Source: Emydura subglobosa (taxonomy: Eukaryota > Chordata > Testudines > Chelidae). From it: a DNA stretch of 64,000 nt. The position numbers were made by a program, and so were the translations under genes. Below are positions 10,315 through 22,300 of the stretch, one piece after another (position 1 is the first letter of the stretch; each line of letters opens with the position of its first letter). The notes below the pieces were generated by a model, which saw nothing but the letters and a program-made list of their open reading frames with translations, searched no databases and was not told the DNA's origin. The stretch lies in NCBI GenBank assembly GCA_007922225.1, contig ML680053.1, forward strand, positions 1,277,434 to 1,341,433, read 5' to 3'.

Positions 10315-11232
10315 TGTTACTTTTCAGGCTGACCGGTCCCGAAGCATTTCACAAACTGTGTTCCTACAGGACTTCCTTCACCCAGTCATCTCTACGCATG
10401 GGGCTCTCCACCCTTCGAACCCCCCGGCGCGTACTCCAGGAAGTGAGAGCAGCCTTGCCTCCTGCTGCTCGGGTTTACCTCGAGCCGGTCCTGCAAGAGG
10501 GTGCTCCCCCACCCCCAATCCGGAGCTTTTCATCAGGCCTCCACCTGGCGAGCCCTTCCCCCCGCCCCCGGCCGCTCTCTCTCCACGCACCGAACCGGCT
10601 GCACGACTTGTGGTCCTTTTCTGAGCTGCGCCGAGGGACCATCTGTACATGCTCGTGCTCTATTTCCTCGCCCTCATGTCCCAACCAGACACCAAATGGT
10701 GGGACTTGATACCACCTAGGGAGGGTGAGGACCCCTGGTGGGCCATTCTCTATTCCACCTTGACCCCGCGGCCCGGCAGGGACATCAGTGGGCGGCTGCT
10801 TCATGGAGCCGTGAGCACGGGCGTGTACTTGGCATGGTTCACCCCTCGCCCTGACACCTGCCCTTTCTGTGGCATTAGGGAAACCCTGTCGCACGTCTGC
10901 CATGAGTGCACTAGGTTGCAGCCCCTGTTCCGGCTCCTCCAGAACCTCTTGCTGAGGTTCTGGCTGCACTTCTCCCTACACCTGTTCATCTGTGCACACC
11001 TCATCCGTGGCCCCACAAAGTCATGGGACCTCCTCATCAACCTCCTCCTGGCACTGGCCAAGGTGGCCATCTACAGGACCAGGAACTTTACTCTCAATAG
11101 GCTGGATGAGAACACAGCCTGGGCCCCCCGACTCCTTCATCCTCGTTCCCAGAGCCCTCTAGTCCCTGCTGAGCTGCTCTGGGTCAGACCTGGCCATGCC
11201 ACTAGTCCAAGGGGACTGAAGGTGGCGTGATG
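10315..11232 (+). pseudogene. non-LTR retrotransposon ORF2 C-terminal fragment (zinc-knuckle type)
   Basis: The plus-strand frames give a continuous LINE-like C-terminus that changes frame near 10650. It has CPFCGIRETLSHVCHEC, a Cys/His knuckle of the kind that follows some LINE reverse transcriptases, then LLLALAKVAIYRTRN. These segments resemble predicted proteins common in turtle genomes from an L1/Tx1-like or related clade; the clade is inferred. The reverse-transcriptase core is absent. The fragment starts within about 15 bp of the COA4 poly(A) signals. Confidence 0.65.
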
Positions 11233-13420
11233 GGAACCAGCAAGAGGAAATTGAGGATAAAGACCAAGGAAACATTGCTAGGGGGAGGCCTGTTCCAGCG
11301 AGGAAGAGTTCCCCAGCGGGAGCCCAGAACTTCGGTCATTGACATGGAGAGTGGACAAAACACCCTAGAACGGCCCCCTGGCTGTAGTTCTGTGGGGAGA
11401 GGCCGTTCTGACCAGTGACTCCAGGCACAGCCCTCCCCTAGCGTGTGTCCCTAGGCGATCTTCCACTCCTATCACCCTGTGTGCTGCAGCCTCGTCCAGT
11501 TGACGAGGGCTCCCCCAAGTGCTGGGGAAGGGGAGTGCAGCAGGGCAGAAGCAGGCTGAGGACCTGGCCTTTATAGCCTCAGATGGAGGATGGGCAGTTC
11601 AGCCCTGAGACGCATGGAGCCCCTGAGTGAAGGCAGAGTCTCTGTGAGATGGGGACCAGCCAGGAGACTGGGGGGAGGGAACATGAGACCAGAACTGGGT
11701 CGTGGGGCTGAGGCATAGGGAGGGGGTGGGGGACTGAGAAGATTGTCACAGCAAAGGCAAGAAGCTCAGCCAGGCTGCAGGATCACGGGGTGGGGCCCTC
11801 ATGTTTCCCTCCCCACCCTGCAATGCCAGCCCGGTGTCCCAGTTTCCATGGGAGATTCCCAACTTCGGGGGCCCTCTGCAGGGCTTCCAGGGACTACCCC
11901 GATCCCCATTTTTTAGGGGCGGGCAGTCACTTAGTCACTGCCCGGCACCATCAGGGGAAGGGTCTCACGCGATGCAGAGTGCCCTAGAGAGAATGCGAGA
12001 GCAGCGGGGGGTAGAGACAGCAGCCAGAGCCGGGTCCCTACAGCAGGATGAGGCGGAGATGCAGGGAGAGCAGCCCTGACGCCGGCTCAGCAGCAGCGGG
12101 AGGGGAAAGGGGGTTGCAGAGCGGGTTGCAGTTAAAGCAGCCTGGACTTAGGTCCTGAGGGAATTTGTCCCACAACCTGGGACCACCCCCGTGGAAGGCT
12201 GCAGCTCCTGCCCCACCCAGATGAGCTTGGAAAGATGTTCCCCTTAGCCAGAGGCAGGGGATGGTCACCCCTGGGCTCCATCCCGGAGCTTTAGGCTCTT
12301 GTAACCTGATCCCGGACCACTGAGCACCTTACAGAGAAAAAGCGACACCCTGAACGTGAGCTGGGGTTTTACAGGAAGCCAGGGTAGGGAGCAGAAGAAT
12401 CCTGAAATAAGATGGCAAACCACAACACACTCATTGCTTGTTCCCAGCAGCAAAATTAAGGGATCCTGGGGAAAAAATCATCTCTGTTTAATTGTGGGGA
12501 ACTTACTCTAGAAAGTGTGAGGCCCATAGCCTGCACTCACTGGCTCCATCGTACAGCCAGGGAAACACCCCTGAGGTTGATGGAGTTACTGTGGATCTAC
12601 AGTGGTGTAACAAACGAATGTGGCCCCTACCCATTGCTTCCCAGGGGTTAGCCTGCCCCTTGACTACATTTCCCAGAATGCTCTCTGCTCGAGCCTCAAC
12701 CTCTCCCCTCCCCCAATCAAGTACAACCCAGCCAGTCTTTCTGCAGGGAAGTTGCCATCAAAGGAACCCCTGCAAGCAGATGAGTCCCGCACAAATAACA
12801 CAGAGCATTAGTGGTTATACAGCATGGCATGTGTGTAACAGATGCACAGTGGCATGTAGGTCCCTGCCCCAAAGATCTTCCAATGTAATCAAGGGGCACT
12901 GAACGCCACATACAAAGAAGCTTTAGAACGCAAAGCAACAGGACAGAATCAATGCGAGAATGGTTCCAGCCCTCCCCTCCGGAGCCCCTGATTTCCACTC
13001 ACTCCTGGTTCCCCTGGCAGAAGCATTAGCATTTCTGTGTATCCACAGGGTCCAAGGTGGGCTGGGTGCTGTCTAAAACAACCAGACAAGCCCCGAAGGG
13101 CAGCAGGGATGACGTGGGGAGGGAGAAGGGTCAGACAGACAAACGCTCAGCGGGCCTGGCCATTGACAGCCCTGCAGCTGCATGTGCTCTCTCCGCCAGC
13201 GAGTGAGAGTGCCATGGGAACAGCAGCGGCGCAAGCTCCCCCACCCCATGCCTGCCCGGGAGCCTGAGTTCAGAGCCCCCCGGGGCCCTGGTTGGGCAGA
13301 GGCTGAAGAGCTGATCTGGCCCCCTTTGCACCTGCCGCTGTTCTTTTACAAATCCTGGGACCAGCAAACGTTTGTCCCTGAGGCTGAGGTTTTGCTGACT
13401 GTCCGACCTGGATGGAGCTA
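11233..13420. other. intergenic, no gene recognised
   Basis: GC-rich, low-information sequence between COA4 and the next CR1 copy. Short open frames on both strands show no conserved motifs. Purine-rich tracts are frequent around 11500-11760. Confidence 0.4.
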
Positions 13421-13708
13421 GGCTGTTCTCAGTGGTGGCAGGTGACAGAACTAGGAGCAACAGTCTCAAGTTGCAGTGTGGGAGGTCTACATTAGATATT
13501 AGGAAGAAGTTTTTCCCTAGGAGGGTGGTGAAGCACTGGAATGGGTTACCTAGGGAGGTGGTGGAATCTCCATCATTAGAGGTTTTTAAGCTGCGGCTTG
13601 ACAAAGCCCTGGCTGGGATGGTTTAGCTGAGGTTACTCCTGCTCTGAGCAGGGGGTTGGACTAGATACCTCCTGAGGTCCCTTCCAACCCTAATCCATGA
13701 TTCTATGA
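13421..13708 (+). mobile_element. CR1 LINE 3' end
   Basis: Translation gives [21 protein letters not shown], the C-terminus of CR1 ORF2. It is followed by the classical 3' UTR 'gggggttggactagatacctcctgaggtcccttccaaccc' (split here for brevity) and the terminal 'atgattctatga'. The 5' end is truncated, as is usual for CR1. Confidence 0.92.
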
Positions 13709-14674
13709 CTGGCCAGGCCCCATTCCTGCTGACATGCCCTCTCATGCCGGACCCCATTTGGAAGAGCGGCGAGGTCACGCCAGCAGGGGTGGACTGGTGC
13801 GCGCTTCAACACGGCGTCCTCCATCCAGTGCCAAACAAACCCACAGCTGGTTTTGTCTCTGGAGCAGACGGGGGCCAAACCTTAGACAAGCAGGACAGTC
13901 CCTCTTAAAACTGGACTGACCCATCTAGTGCCTCCTCCAAACTCCCCCGCCCCCCCACAACATGAGCTCTGCCTGCCATAGTCTGTGCCGCTCGCACCAT
14001 CTTTCCAGTATTGCCAACGTCAAGCGATCAAAAATCATGAGTCAGACCCCCCAAAAAGCATGAGCTTGGCCCAAAAGTCAAGACATTTTTTTAAAAGGCG
14101 CTATTGTGTTCTTGACGTCCGTCTCTTGATTTTTGAACACCCCCCCTCCCCTCCCACCCATCCGCCGGGTGTGCGCGTGTGACAATTTGTGCTGCCTACA
14201 GAATATGGAATAAGGTGATTTTTGGCCCCTGCGACAGGACCTCTCTCTCCATCTGCCCCTCTCCTGCCCAGCAATTAATTCTGTCCCCCATCAGTTCTGT
14301 TCCCGCCCCAGCCCCCCGCCCCATCGACCCCCACTGGCTTCAGTTCACCCTCCCAGTTCTCACCCCTTCTGCTCAGAACCCCCCATCAATACAGCCCCTC
14401 ACCCCACCAGCCCCCCTCCTCACGTCAGCCCCCCAGCCTCAACTCTGCTCCTCTTAAGGTTCTTCACCCTCCCCAGGCCTGGAGGGAGGAGGGGGGCCGC
14501 AGTGGGGTCCCCTCTCTCACTTCCCAGGCTGGCAGGGGAGAAGCCTTGGGGCTGACAGCAGGAGCCCCCACTGCACCTGGGACGGCTGACAGGATTTCTA
14601 AGTTAAATTAAGCCGCGCTTTTAAAACGCTCAAATGTTAGAATGTTTTCAGTTAATTCAATTGCTTATTTGAGG

Positions 14675-14755
14675 GTAGGGCTTGGAGCAGGGGGTTGGAC
14701 TAGAGGACATCCTGAGGTCCCTGCCTAATCCTCATCTTCTCTGATTCTATCTCAG
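14675..14755 (+). mobile_element. CR1 3' tail fragment
   Basis: Contains 'gagcagggggttggactag', 'cctgaggtccctgcc' and 'tctgattctat', the diagnostic CR1 3' end. Confidence 0.8.
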
Positions 14756-14997
14756 ATGAAGTGTCTCTTCCCTGCTGGGGTGTAGCCACGCTGTCTCTTG
14801 CCCCCACTGGTTAACTTGATAAGCTTTGTTGATCTGATACGTCACTGAATTCTCGTTGTCTTTCAATGGTCTTTGGAATTAAATGCCCGGTGGAGAAAGC
14901 ACATTCCTTTGTTTAGGGTGGGTAACTCCTGTTTGACTGGAACTCATGGTTGAGGGGAAAAAATACCCTCATATTTGAGACTTGAATTGCAAGATCA

Positions 14998-15098
14998 TCA
15001 ATGGCTGGGATGATTTAGTTGGGGTCCTGCTTTGAGCAGGGGGTTGGACACGATACCTCCTGAGGTCCCTTCCAACCCTCATCTGCTATGATTCTGAG
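14998..15098 (+). mobile_element. CR1 3' tail fragment
   Basis: Contains 'ggctgggatgatttagttgg', 'gagcagggggttggacacg' and 'cttccaaccctcatctgc', then 'atgattctga', the diagnostic CR1 3' end. Confidence 0.85.
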
Positions 15099-15649
15099 TG
15101 AGGCTTTGTTGTACTTGGAAATCAGGACTCTCACGCTCACTTTGTGAGAGCTGGCATGTCTGCCTTTCCTTTAAACAAACCAGTTAGTTTTTGTGCCCGT
15201 GGTGGAGCCAGAGGACACTACTACACATAGCCTGTGCAAGAGCAGGACCTTTACACCAGTCCACTGCAGCCTCCTAAATATGAACCAGATCCCTCTGCGT
15301 GTTCGTGTTCCGGCCAGGCATGTTGCTTCTGCCTGTTGCTGCCTTCTTTCTGTTGCGTGGCTTCCTGGCGGTCTTCTGTAGTTATCACACCCCCCATTGC
15401 TTCTGACTCCCCTACGTCAAGTCTGCTAAGTGGTGTATGGGCCCCACTCACAAACTTGTGAAAAAGAGTTTAATTAGGACAGACGGTAGCATGTTGGGGC
15501 CCAGATATGAACAATGATTCCATTCCCCTCTCCCATCTTTCATAGATCCCCCCCCCCCCGGTGGGATGCAGTGTAGTAGCTATATGGGTGCTATGTATAA
15601 AGCACTACTTTGCCCACGTTCATTCACCCCTGAGCACCTCACCTCCATG

Positions 15650-16310
15650 CTAAATCTACTGCTACGATCCTTAACTGATTAACCAGCACTCTCAAATTTT
15701 AAAACAGAGGGACTGACCTTCCTCACCAGTTAAGTACTGGAGAACAGGGGTAATTTGCAATGAGACAGGATGTTTCCAGCCCCAGGTTGGCTCAAACTCA
15801 GCAGAATGTTGGGGCTCCAGATGCAGACTGGTGAAAAACTGGGCTACAATTAGGAATGAAACATGATATTCCAGCCCCAACATGCACACAACAGGTTATG
15901 GTCTACCTCTAAACCATATGGGTGAAATCTTGGCCCTGCTGAAGTCAATAATTTTGCTGTTATTGTCAATGGAGCCAGAATTTCACCTATTACTCCATTT
16001 GCCCCTAAAATGCCATTGTGTAGATCCCCTGGTAGGGCGTAGACTAGAAAGATATGGATGCAGGGAAGCAAACAGCAACTCTTTCTCCACCTCTCCTCAC
16101 AAAAAACTTCCCCAAGAGTGTCAACTCTATCCTCTCTTCTTACTCTATATCTAACGTACTGTTAGGATCCTCCCCTGATCAAAGCAGCACTCAGATTTTA
16201 AAACTAGGGCATTGGCTTTCCTCCTACTAGAACTAAAGTGAGGTAATTAGGCAGCAGATGGGATGGCCCTAACTCAGGGTCAGCTCAAATTCAAAAGCAA
16301 ATGCTCACAT
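15650..16310. repeat. diverged tandem duplication, period about 505 bp
   Basis: Two blocks align: 15661-15830 and 16165-16305. Shared runs include 'gatcct...ctgat.aa.cagcactc', 'attttaaaac' and 'ggctcaaactcagcag / agctcaaattcaaaag'. The copies are old and no coding content was seen. Confidence 0.4.
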
Positions 16311-17017
16311 GGTAGAATATGGTGACTCAATCTCATGGAAAAACCAAGATAATGAGGAGTAAGAAAGGACAGTCAATGCCACAAGTCAGTTCAATCCAAA
16401 GCGTGTGTCAAATCAGACAAGCCACATGTTCTGCTAGAAGACCAATGCCCTCTGTATTTCTCGGGTCCAAACTAGGAACAGATCCAGCATCTGGAACTTA
16501 ACAGAAATGCCTTTTCCAGGTGGGGCTGTTTTCCCTTTTCTGATGTGGGTGGTGGGAGGGATGGAGGGAATTGGTTAAATAGAACAGCAGGTGAATGGAG
16601 TCTCTTGGTCTTCATCCCCTCTGCAAATACACTCACACTGGAGAGACAGGATTTCTCACAGGCTAAGGGAGAAAACATGTGTAGGAGTCCGCTGTTAAGA
16701 TATTGGCAGCCCGTCACAGCTCCTCAGTATTCCTGGGTGAGTGCAGGGCTGTGAGACTCCAGCCTCCTGTAATAGCTTTTGTATCATACAGGTGCTTAGG
16801 GCTTTTCAGCACAATTTGCCTGTCGGCTGCAGTATTCATTGAGTAATAGAGGGCACTGAGAAAGCTAGCGATCTGCTGATCTGCTGGTGCAAGGCCTAGG
16901 CAAATACACCAAAATAACACCCCCACTTTTCTAGTGGGTTTAAAGTCAAGATTTACAAAAACAGGTGCTTAAAAAAGGACTAAGGAACCTAAAGAAGCAG
17001 CCTCCTTTTTCTGTGGG

Positions 17018-17285
17018 TCTGTCTGCACTGAAGTTGGAAGCGTGCCTTCTGTTCCAGCCTGCATGGCCAGACCGGTGCTAGCTCTCCTGGAGCTGGTGCG
17101 CTAAGAACAGCAGGGTGGGTGTTGCAGCACAGGTGAGGGCTGGGGCTATCCCGAGCCTGTGCTGCAACATCTGCACTGCTATTTTTAGCACGCTGGCTTG
17201 GGCAGAGCGAGTGTGACTCTGTCTACCCAGGCCGGGAGGCAGGCTCCCAGCTGCAGTGTAAACATACCGAAATGCTGAACGTCCA
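17018..17285. mobile_element. MITE-like element with GTCTACACT-type ends
   Basis: The left end reads gtctgtctgcactgaagttgg and the right end gctgcagtgtaaacatacc, an approximate inversion. The interior is rich in self-complementary blocks. It resembles the better preserved copy at 41578-41821. Confidence 0.45.
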
Positions 17286-17299
17286 AGTAACTTCTTTTG

Positions 17300-19251
17300 C
17301 AATGAATGGTGTTACTGGCTGATCGGTGCTTTTGAAAATCTGGCCACTTATTAAGGTGCCTAAAGAAGAACACAGGAGCTGGACTGTGGGCATCTGAGTT
17401 TGAAAATCTCAGCCTAAGAATCTGCAGGTAAACCAGAAAAACAACTTAGATTTCATAAGAGCTTAACAGAACTGCACAAGAGACAAAGCTCTGAACTATT
17501 CCACCAGACACCATCCCCCAAACTCCTCAGCTGACAACACACACAGCCAATGAAACAGCAAGAAGCATTATGTCATCACAGAATCCAGGCCCATTGGCAG
17601 ATCATACACTGAGGGGGCTGGGAAAGCTACCTCTTCACAATTAGCCTTTTTGTGGGTATTGCATCCCATTTACAATTAAAGTCAAAAGACAACCAGCAGG
17701 GATCCTAAAGATGGTCTTGGCAACAATTACCTTGGGGGAAAGCCCAGTTCTATTCCCTAAGATGGTTAAGATGAGTATCCATAGTTACATGCAAGGTCGA
17801 TAGGGACCTGATTCTCTTCTCTTTTATACCAGTGTATATACGGAGTAGCTTCACCATAGTAATGGAATTACATTGTGTAAAACTGGTGTAAGTTTTAGCA
17901 GAATCAGATCTATTCTTTACTAACCACTGAAATAGGAAGTCAATGGGCCAGATTCCTTTGTATCGTACGTAGTCTGTAACACATTTGCAAAACAAGTGCA
18001 GCCCGGCTGTAAAATGTTACCAATCAGAATTCACCACTCTCGCCCCCAGTTTTGCACCAACTTTGCACATGTGAAAGTGACCACAGAAGTTCCAAGGCAG
18101 TGGAGAATCAGGTCCAAGCAATGTATTGTTATGTAGGCTCTGAATGTTTTTGAAAACAGCCAAAAAATTCAGATATGCTTGTTGTTAAGAGCAAATCCAG
18201 GGGGAAATTATTCTTCAGCTGAGGGAGAGGCAGAGAGAGCCAGTCAAGGAGTACATTGCCTATGTAATCGGATTGGTTGACAGTGGTTCAACCTTCACTG
18301 TTATTGGCCTGTGACAAGGTTGTTTTCTGTTGCTGATTTATCTCGTGATAGTTCAGCCAATCATGAATCAGGATCTCTTGTTTGTGATTAGTACTTTCCA
18401 CCCCTCCCAGGGATATGGAGACTCCATCCATGTTGGCAAAATGCTTTGAGAACCTCCCATGAAAGGTGCTGTACAAGTGCAAGGAATTATTATAGCCTTC
18501 GCTGTAGGAAATGAACTAGACTAGACCGCTGCTTTGACATTTGGGGGTATATTTTGGATCAGATGTTCACCTACAGTGTTTCTGGAATGGGGTTAGATTG
18601 AGCATCACATTTAAAGTTTGGATGGGATTTTCCCCTACAGCCTGATAGTGACATTCACCTTTCCCTGAATCACTGAGAAAAGACAGACACCTCCTCCACA
18701 CCCAGTGCAGTTGGTAACAACTGAGGTCCATCACTGCCTTCCATCTTAGCTGCATCTATCTTCCCTCTCTCTGGGCCTGACTCGGCTCCCACTGCAGTCA
18801 GTGGAAAGAATCCTATTTCCTTCAGCAAGAGCTAGAGCAGGACATAAGGGGACAAGCCTTCATTTCTAGGCCACAGTGGGAATTTTGCCTGAGCAAAAAC
18901 TGCAGGATTGGGCCCTCTATTTCTAAATCAATGTGTTGAAAAGGCATCCACGGCAGAACTAACAAGAACTAGGGTGAAGGAATCAGACGTGCGACCCAAC
19001 CTTTTCATTATCACACTGCTGCAGATCTCTCTAAGACAAAGTACAAACTGATCAGATACACAACGTGTATGTTTGACTTCATTAACATAAACTCCTTAAT
19101 GGCACAGCAGAAATGGCTTCCAAGCAACAAACATATCAATAAGACCGTATTAAGAGTTGCCTGTGAAGGCTATCAGGAGCCAATTAAGGGATACTATAGC
19201 TTCACAAAGATGGTTTTGAAATGGATTGGATGGTTTCAGCTGGACATTGGC
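17300..19251. other. MRPL48 3' flank and UTR region
   Basis: Sequence downstream of the MRPL48 stop codon. I did not identify a confident canonical AATAAA on the minus strand within the first several hundred bases. Fragments of old repeats are present; no other gene is recognised. Confidence 0.35.
17800..17945. repeat. short palindromic repeat
   Basis: 'ggacctgattctcttctc...' is mirrored by '...gcagaatcagatctat', with 'ataccagtgta' and 'actggtgtaa' as inner complementary arms. Same type as 41271-41359. Confidence 0.5.
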
Positions 19252-19326
19252 TCAGTTTATTTGCGCCATCAGCTCTTCAAGTTCTGGTCGAGCCTTTAAT
19301 CGAACCTTGAAATCTGCCTCCGTATG
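19252..19326 (-). CDS. MRPL48: MRPL48 terminal coding exon 8
   Basis: Acceptor TCCCCACAG precedes [20 protein letters not shown] and then AQIN, ending in TGA. The last sense codons contain an AATAAA (complement of 19256-19261), overlapping the C-terminus. Confidence 0.93.
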   Translation of the reverse strand, partial: HTEADFKVRLKARPELEELMAQIN

Positions 19327-22300
19327 CTGTGGGGAGGAGAAATGGAGAAATAGGAATTAGTCTCGATCATTTTCCAAAACAACAGCAAGACAATTACCTC
19401 CAGATACTGAGAGGCAGCACCCGCCTTCTGTACTATACCAAGGGCTCGTGTTCACAGTTCTCCCATTGAGCCACACAGTGCTGGAACCTTTTCAAACAAG
19501 CTTGACGTGCAGCGCTATTGTAGATCAGGAACTCAGTATGTTTTAATCTCTAAAACATTGAACTAATCTGTAGCATCTTTCATCTCAGGATTTCAAAGCA
19601 CTTTACATCCATTAGCAAATCAAGCATTACATCGCCCCTATGAGACAGGTTCAGAATCAGTGTATCACTGATGGGGCTATGAAGGCAGAGAGAGGTTAAG
19701 AGACTCACCCAAGGACACAGTGAATCAGTGGCAGAGCTAGGAATAGAATTCAAGGGCTCTAATTCTCAGTCCCTTGCCCTGGATCGCTCTCTTCAGAATC
19801 TACTGTGTATTTGGGTATCAGGATTTGTTTGTGCAAAGACTGAATTATACAGAGCTGTGAGAAGACTTTCTGAGAGCTAGAATTTATATTTCTTCAACAA
19901 AACATGTTGTAAAGGGAGTCTTAATGGGGATTTAACTGAAGCTGGTGACTGAGGGCCTGAGTCTCCTCTCACTTAAGTTGGTCTAAATCAGGAATAACTC
20001 CACTGAAATCCCTAGTGTAAGTGAAGAGAATCAGTACACAAGCGCAGAAAACTTGACTCAGCGAACAAGCATTCCAGACACATACATACACCCTCCACAG
20101 CACGCCCAGACTGGGATATCTTACACACTACTCTGTGAAATAAATCCCTTCCTTAGGCTTCCAAATCAACTACCTAAGAGCTGTCCTGGTTGGTGAGTTA
20201 CCTTCTGAGGTTTATAGAAGATGCTACTGTATGTAGATGCATATGTTAGGAATAAACAGAAAACTAGGCAAACCACTGAACATATGGTTAAGTGCAGCTA
20301 TCAGTGCAAATTGTAGTTCATTTGCAAAGACAGATACAGTTTAATTTCTTGGAAGGGAAATGGAAGATCTAGCACTCTCAGGGCCTGATCCAAAGCTCAC
20401 CAAAGGCCTTTGATTCAGTCCTTTACTTAGTTCCCTTCCCCATGGTATCTAGGCACTATTGTAGAACTGTCACCTCTCCAGAGCTTCACAAGACCATCCG
20501 GAACTCCACACCTTTCTTGTGGATTACTAAAAGCTAATGTAGTCCATGGATGCAGAGAGCCCATTCCAGGCTGTTCACATCATATTGCAGTGAGTCTGCA
20601 GCATGGTACAACGTCAGTTATTTCTCCTAAAACATCTCTCTCTCTCTAAAAATTGCAACCCTAAGGCGGAGAGGTGGGACCAGGACTTAAACGGGACAAG
20701 AGTATGGGGGCCGAGAGGCCTTTTCTGCAATTCAGCTGCCTTTATGAAGCTAATGCAAACGGAAACTCTTCACAGCCCATTAAGAAGCTAATTGTATTTC
20801 ATACTTTAAACACTGACACTGCATATTTTTTGATCCACAAAATCTACCTTGACTAAACAGAGCTTCCCAGAGCTGATTTGCTTTTGTAATACAAGAACAT
20901 ACAATGTATGGTGGCTTGAGAGATTAAATTTTCCTCACCCCCAACACAGTAAAGGTTCAGAGCCCAGCTAAGGAGTGTGAGCTCTGGCCCAGCTCAGTGC
21001 TCTGATGAAAGAGAATATAAGAGGGAGCTTCTGCAGAAAGCAAATGAAAGTCCTTCCCAGGAGGAAGGGTGATCTAGTAGTTACAGGAGGACACTTTGAA
21101 CCAGGGCTTCTAGGTTCAATTCCTAGTCTATCCTTGCCTAAACTCTACAATCTTGCATAAGACAATTATCCATCTGTTTCTTCATCTGTAAAATAGGGAT
21201 GGTGCTTCCCTGCTCCATAAAGGACTTTGTGATCCTTGGATGAAAGGTGCAGTATAAGTGCTATGTAGTACTGAAAGGAAAGAATCATATTCTGAATCAG
21301 AGGGATTTTCTCTAGGTGCAAAGCCATTTACCATCCACTCTCTTCATAGGTAGTAATAGGAGTTGGTTGGAAAGGTGCTGATGACAGGGGAGGCATGTCA
21401 CGGGATACGGAAGTCCAAATGCTATCCAGGGCACTGGTCAATGAGCGGAGGTGACAGTCTCAGGTAAAAGACCTGAATCTGAGGCGCGTTGGGCACCCAC
21501 AAGTCAATGGGAGTGACGGGTCTTCTCAGGATCAAGCCTTTGTTCTGTGCTGTTGTGAGGCAGATTTCACCACATATATAGTAAACAAACACTGTCTAAA
21601 TGGGCACATGTCAATAAACTTAAATGTACCTCTTTCACTGACAGATGGACCCCTTCGGGCTGGTTACTCTGAATAATCTCCAAGAGTATAGAAGCAAGCG
21701 TTGAACTCAAACCACTGATCTGAAAGAAGAAATCAAACGCTGCAGGAGAAAAGCCAAACACAGAGCGGACCTGTTATATTAACGACGCAGCAAAGGAGTC
21801 GATTTCTACACGAATCCAAGGCAGAGCCCAAACAGGACCATTGCAGTCCAATCACTCCAGGCCAACATACATAACTGTCGTTTGCAGAGCATTTTCCATG
21901 CACACTGTATCCCAATGGGCCCAGAGTTGACCTTTTGATTTGAACAACTATCCCCCATCTATGCCCACAGTCTGACCATTGTCTGGGCGAATATATCTCC
22001 TGTCCCTTTTCTGTACCACCTAACTTCTTTCACTCTGTGTGACACACTGCACCCCCATGGTATGATTGTGAATAATCCATGTTCACCCTTATAATGTAAC
22101 TGTGTGTTGTTTAATGCAAAGTATGTCATGTAAGAAGCTTTTGGTATGCTCAAGACATGCTGAACATTACTGTTATCGTAGTATGTTTGTTGCAATGTCA
22201 TGTGTATGGTTATGAGGCTTCACTATGTAATCTTCCCAAAGATGTGTCTCGTGGCTTGCAGCAGATCTAGGCAAAACTCTACAGAGCTGGAGGACCCATT

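Larger units (their letters stand above)
14008..15170. repeat. inverted-ended interspersed repeat, copy 1 (CR1-interrupted)
   Basis: This shares about 650 bp with 60588-61425: 'attgccaacgtcaag...atcaaaaatcatgag', 'gtccgtctcttgattttt', 'ccagcaattaat', a C-rich middle, and 'gatttctaagttaaattaag'. The right end (actctcacgctcactttgtgagagctggcatgtctgcc) is partly the inverse of the left end, so it behaves like a DNA transposon. CR1 tails at 14675-14755 and 14998-15098 interrupt it. Family not named. Confidence 0.6.

Noticed and set aside
10649..11230. 193-residue frame as a possible host gene
   Set aside because: Cys/His knuckle and flanking text match LINE ORF2 C-termini, and the adjacent frames continue the same element.
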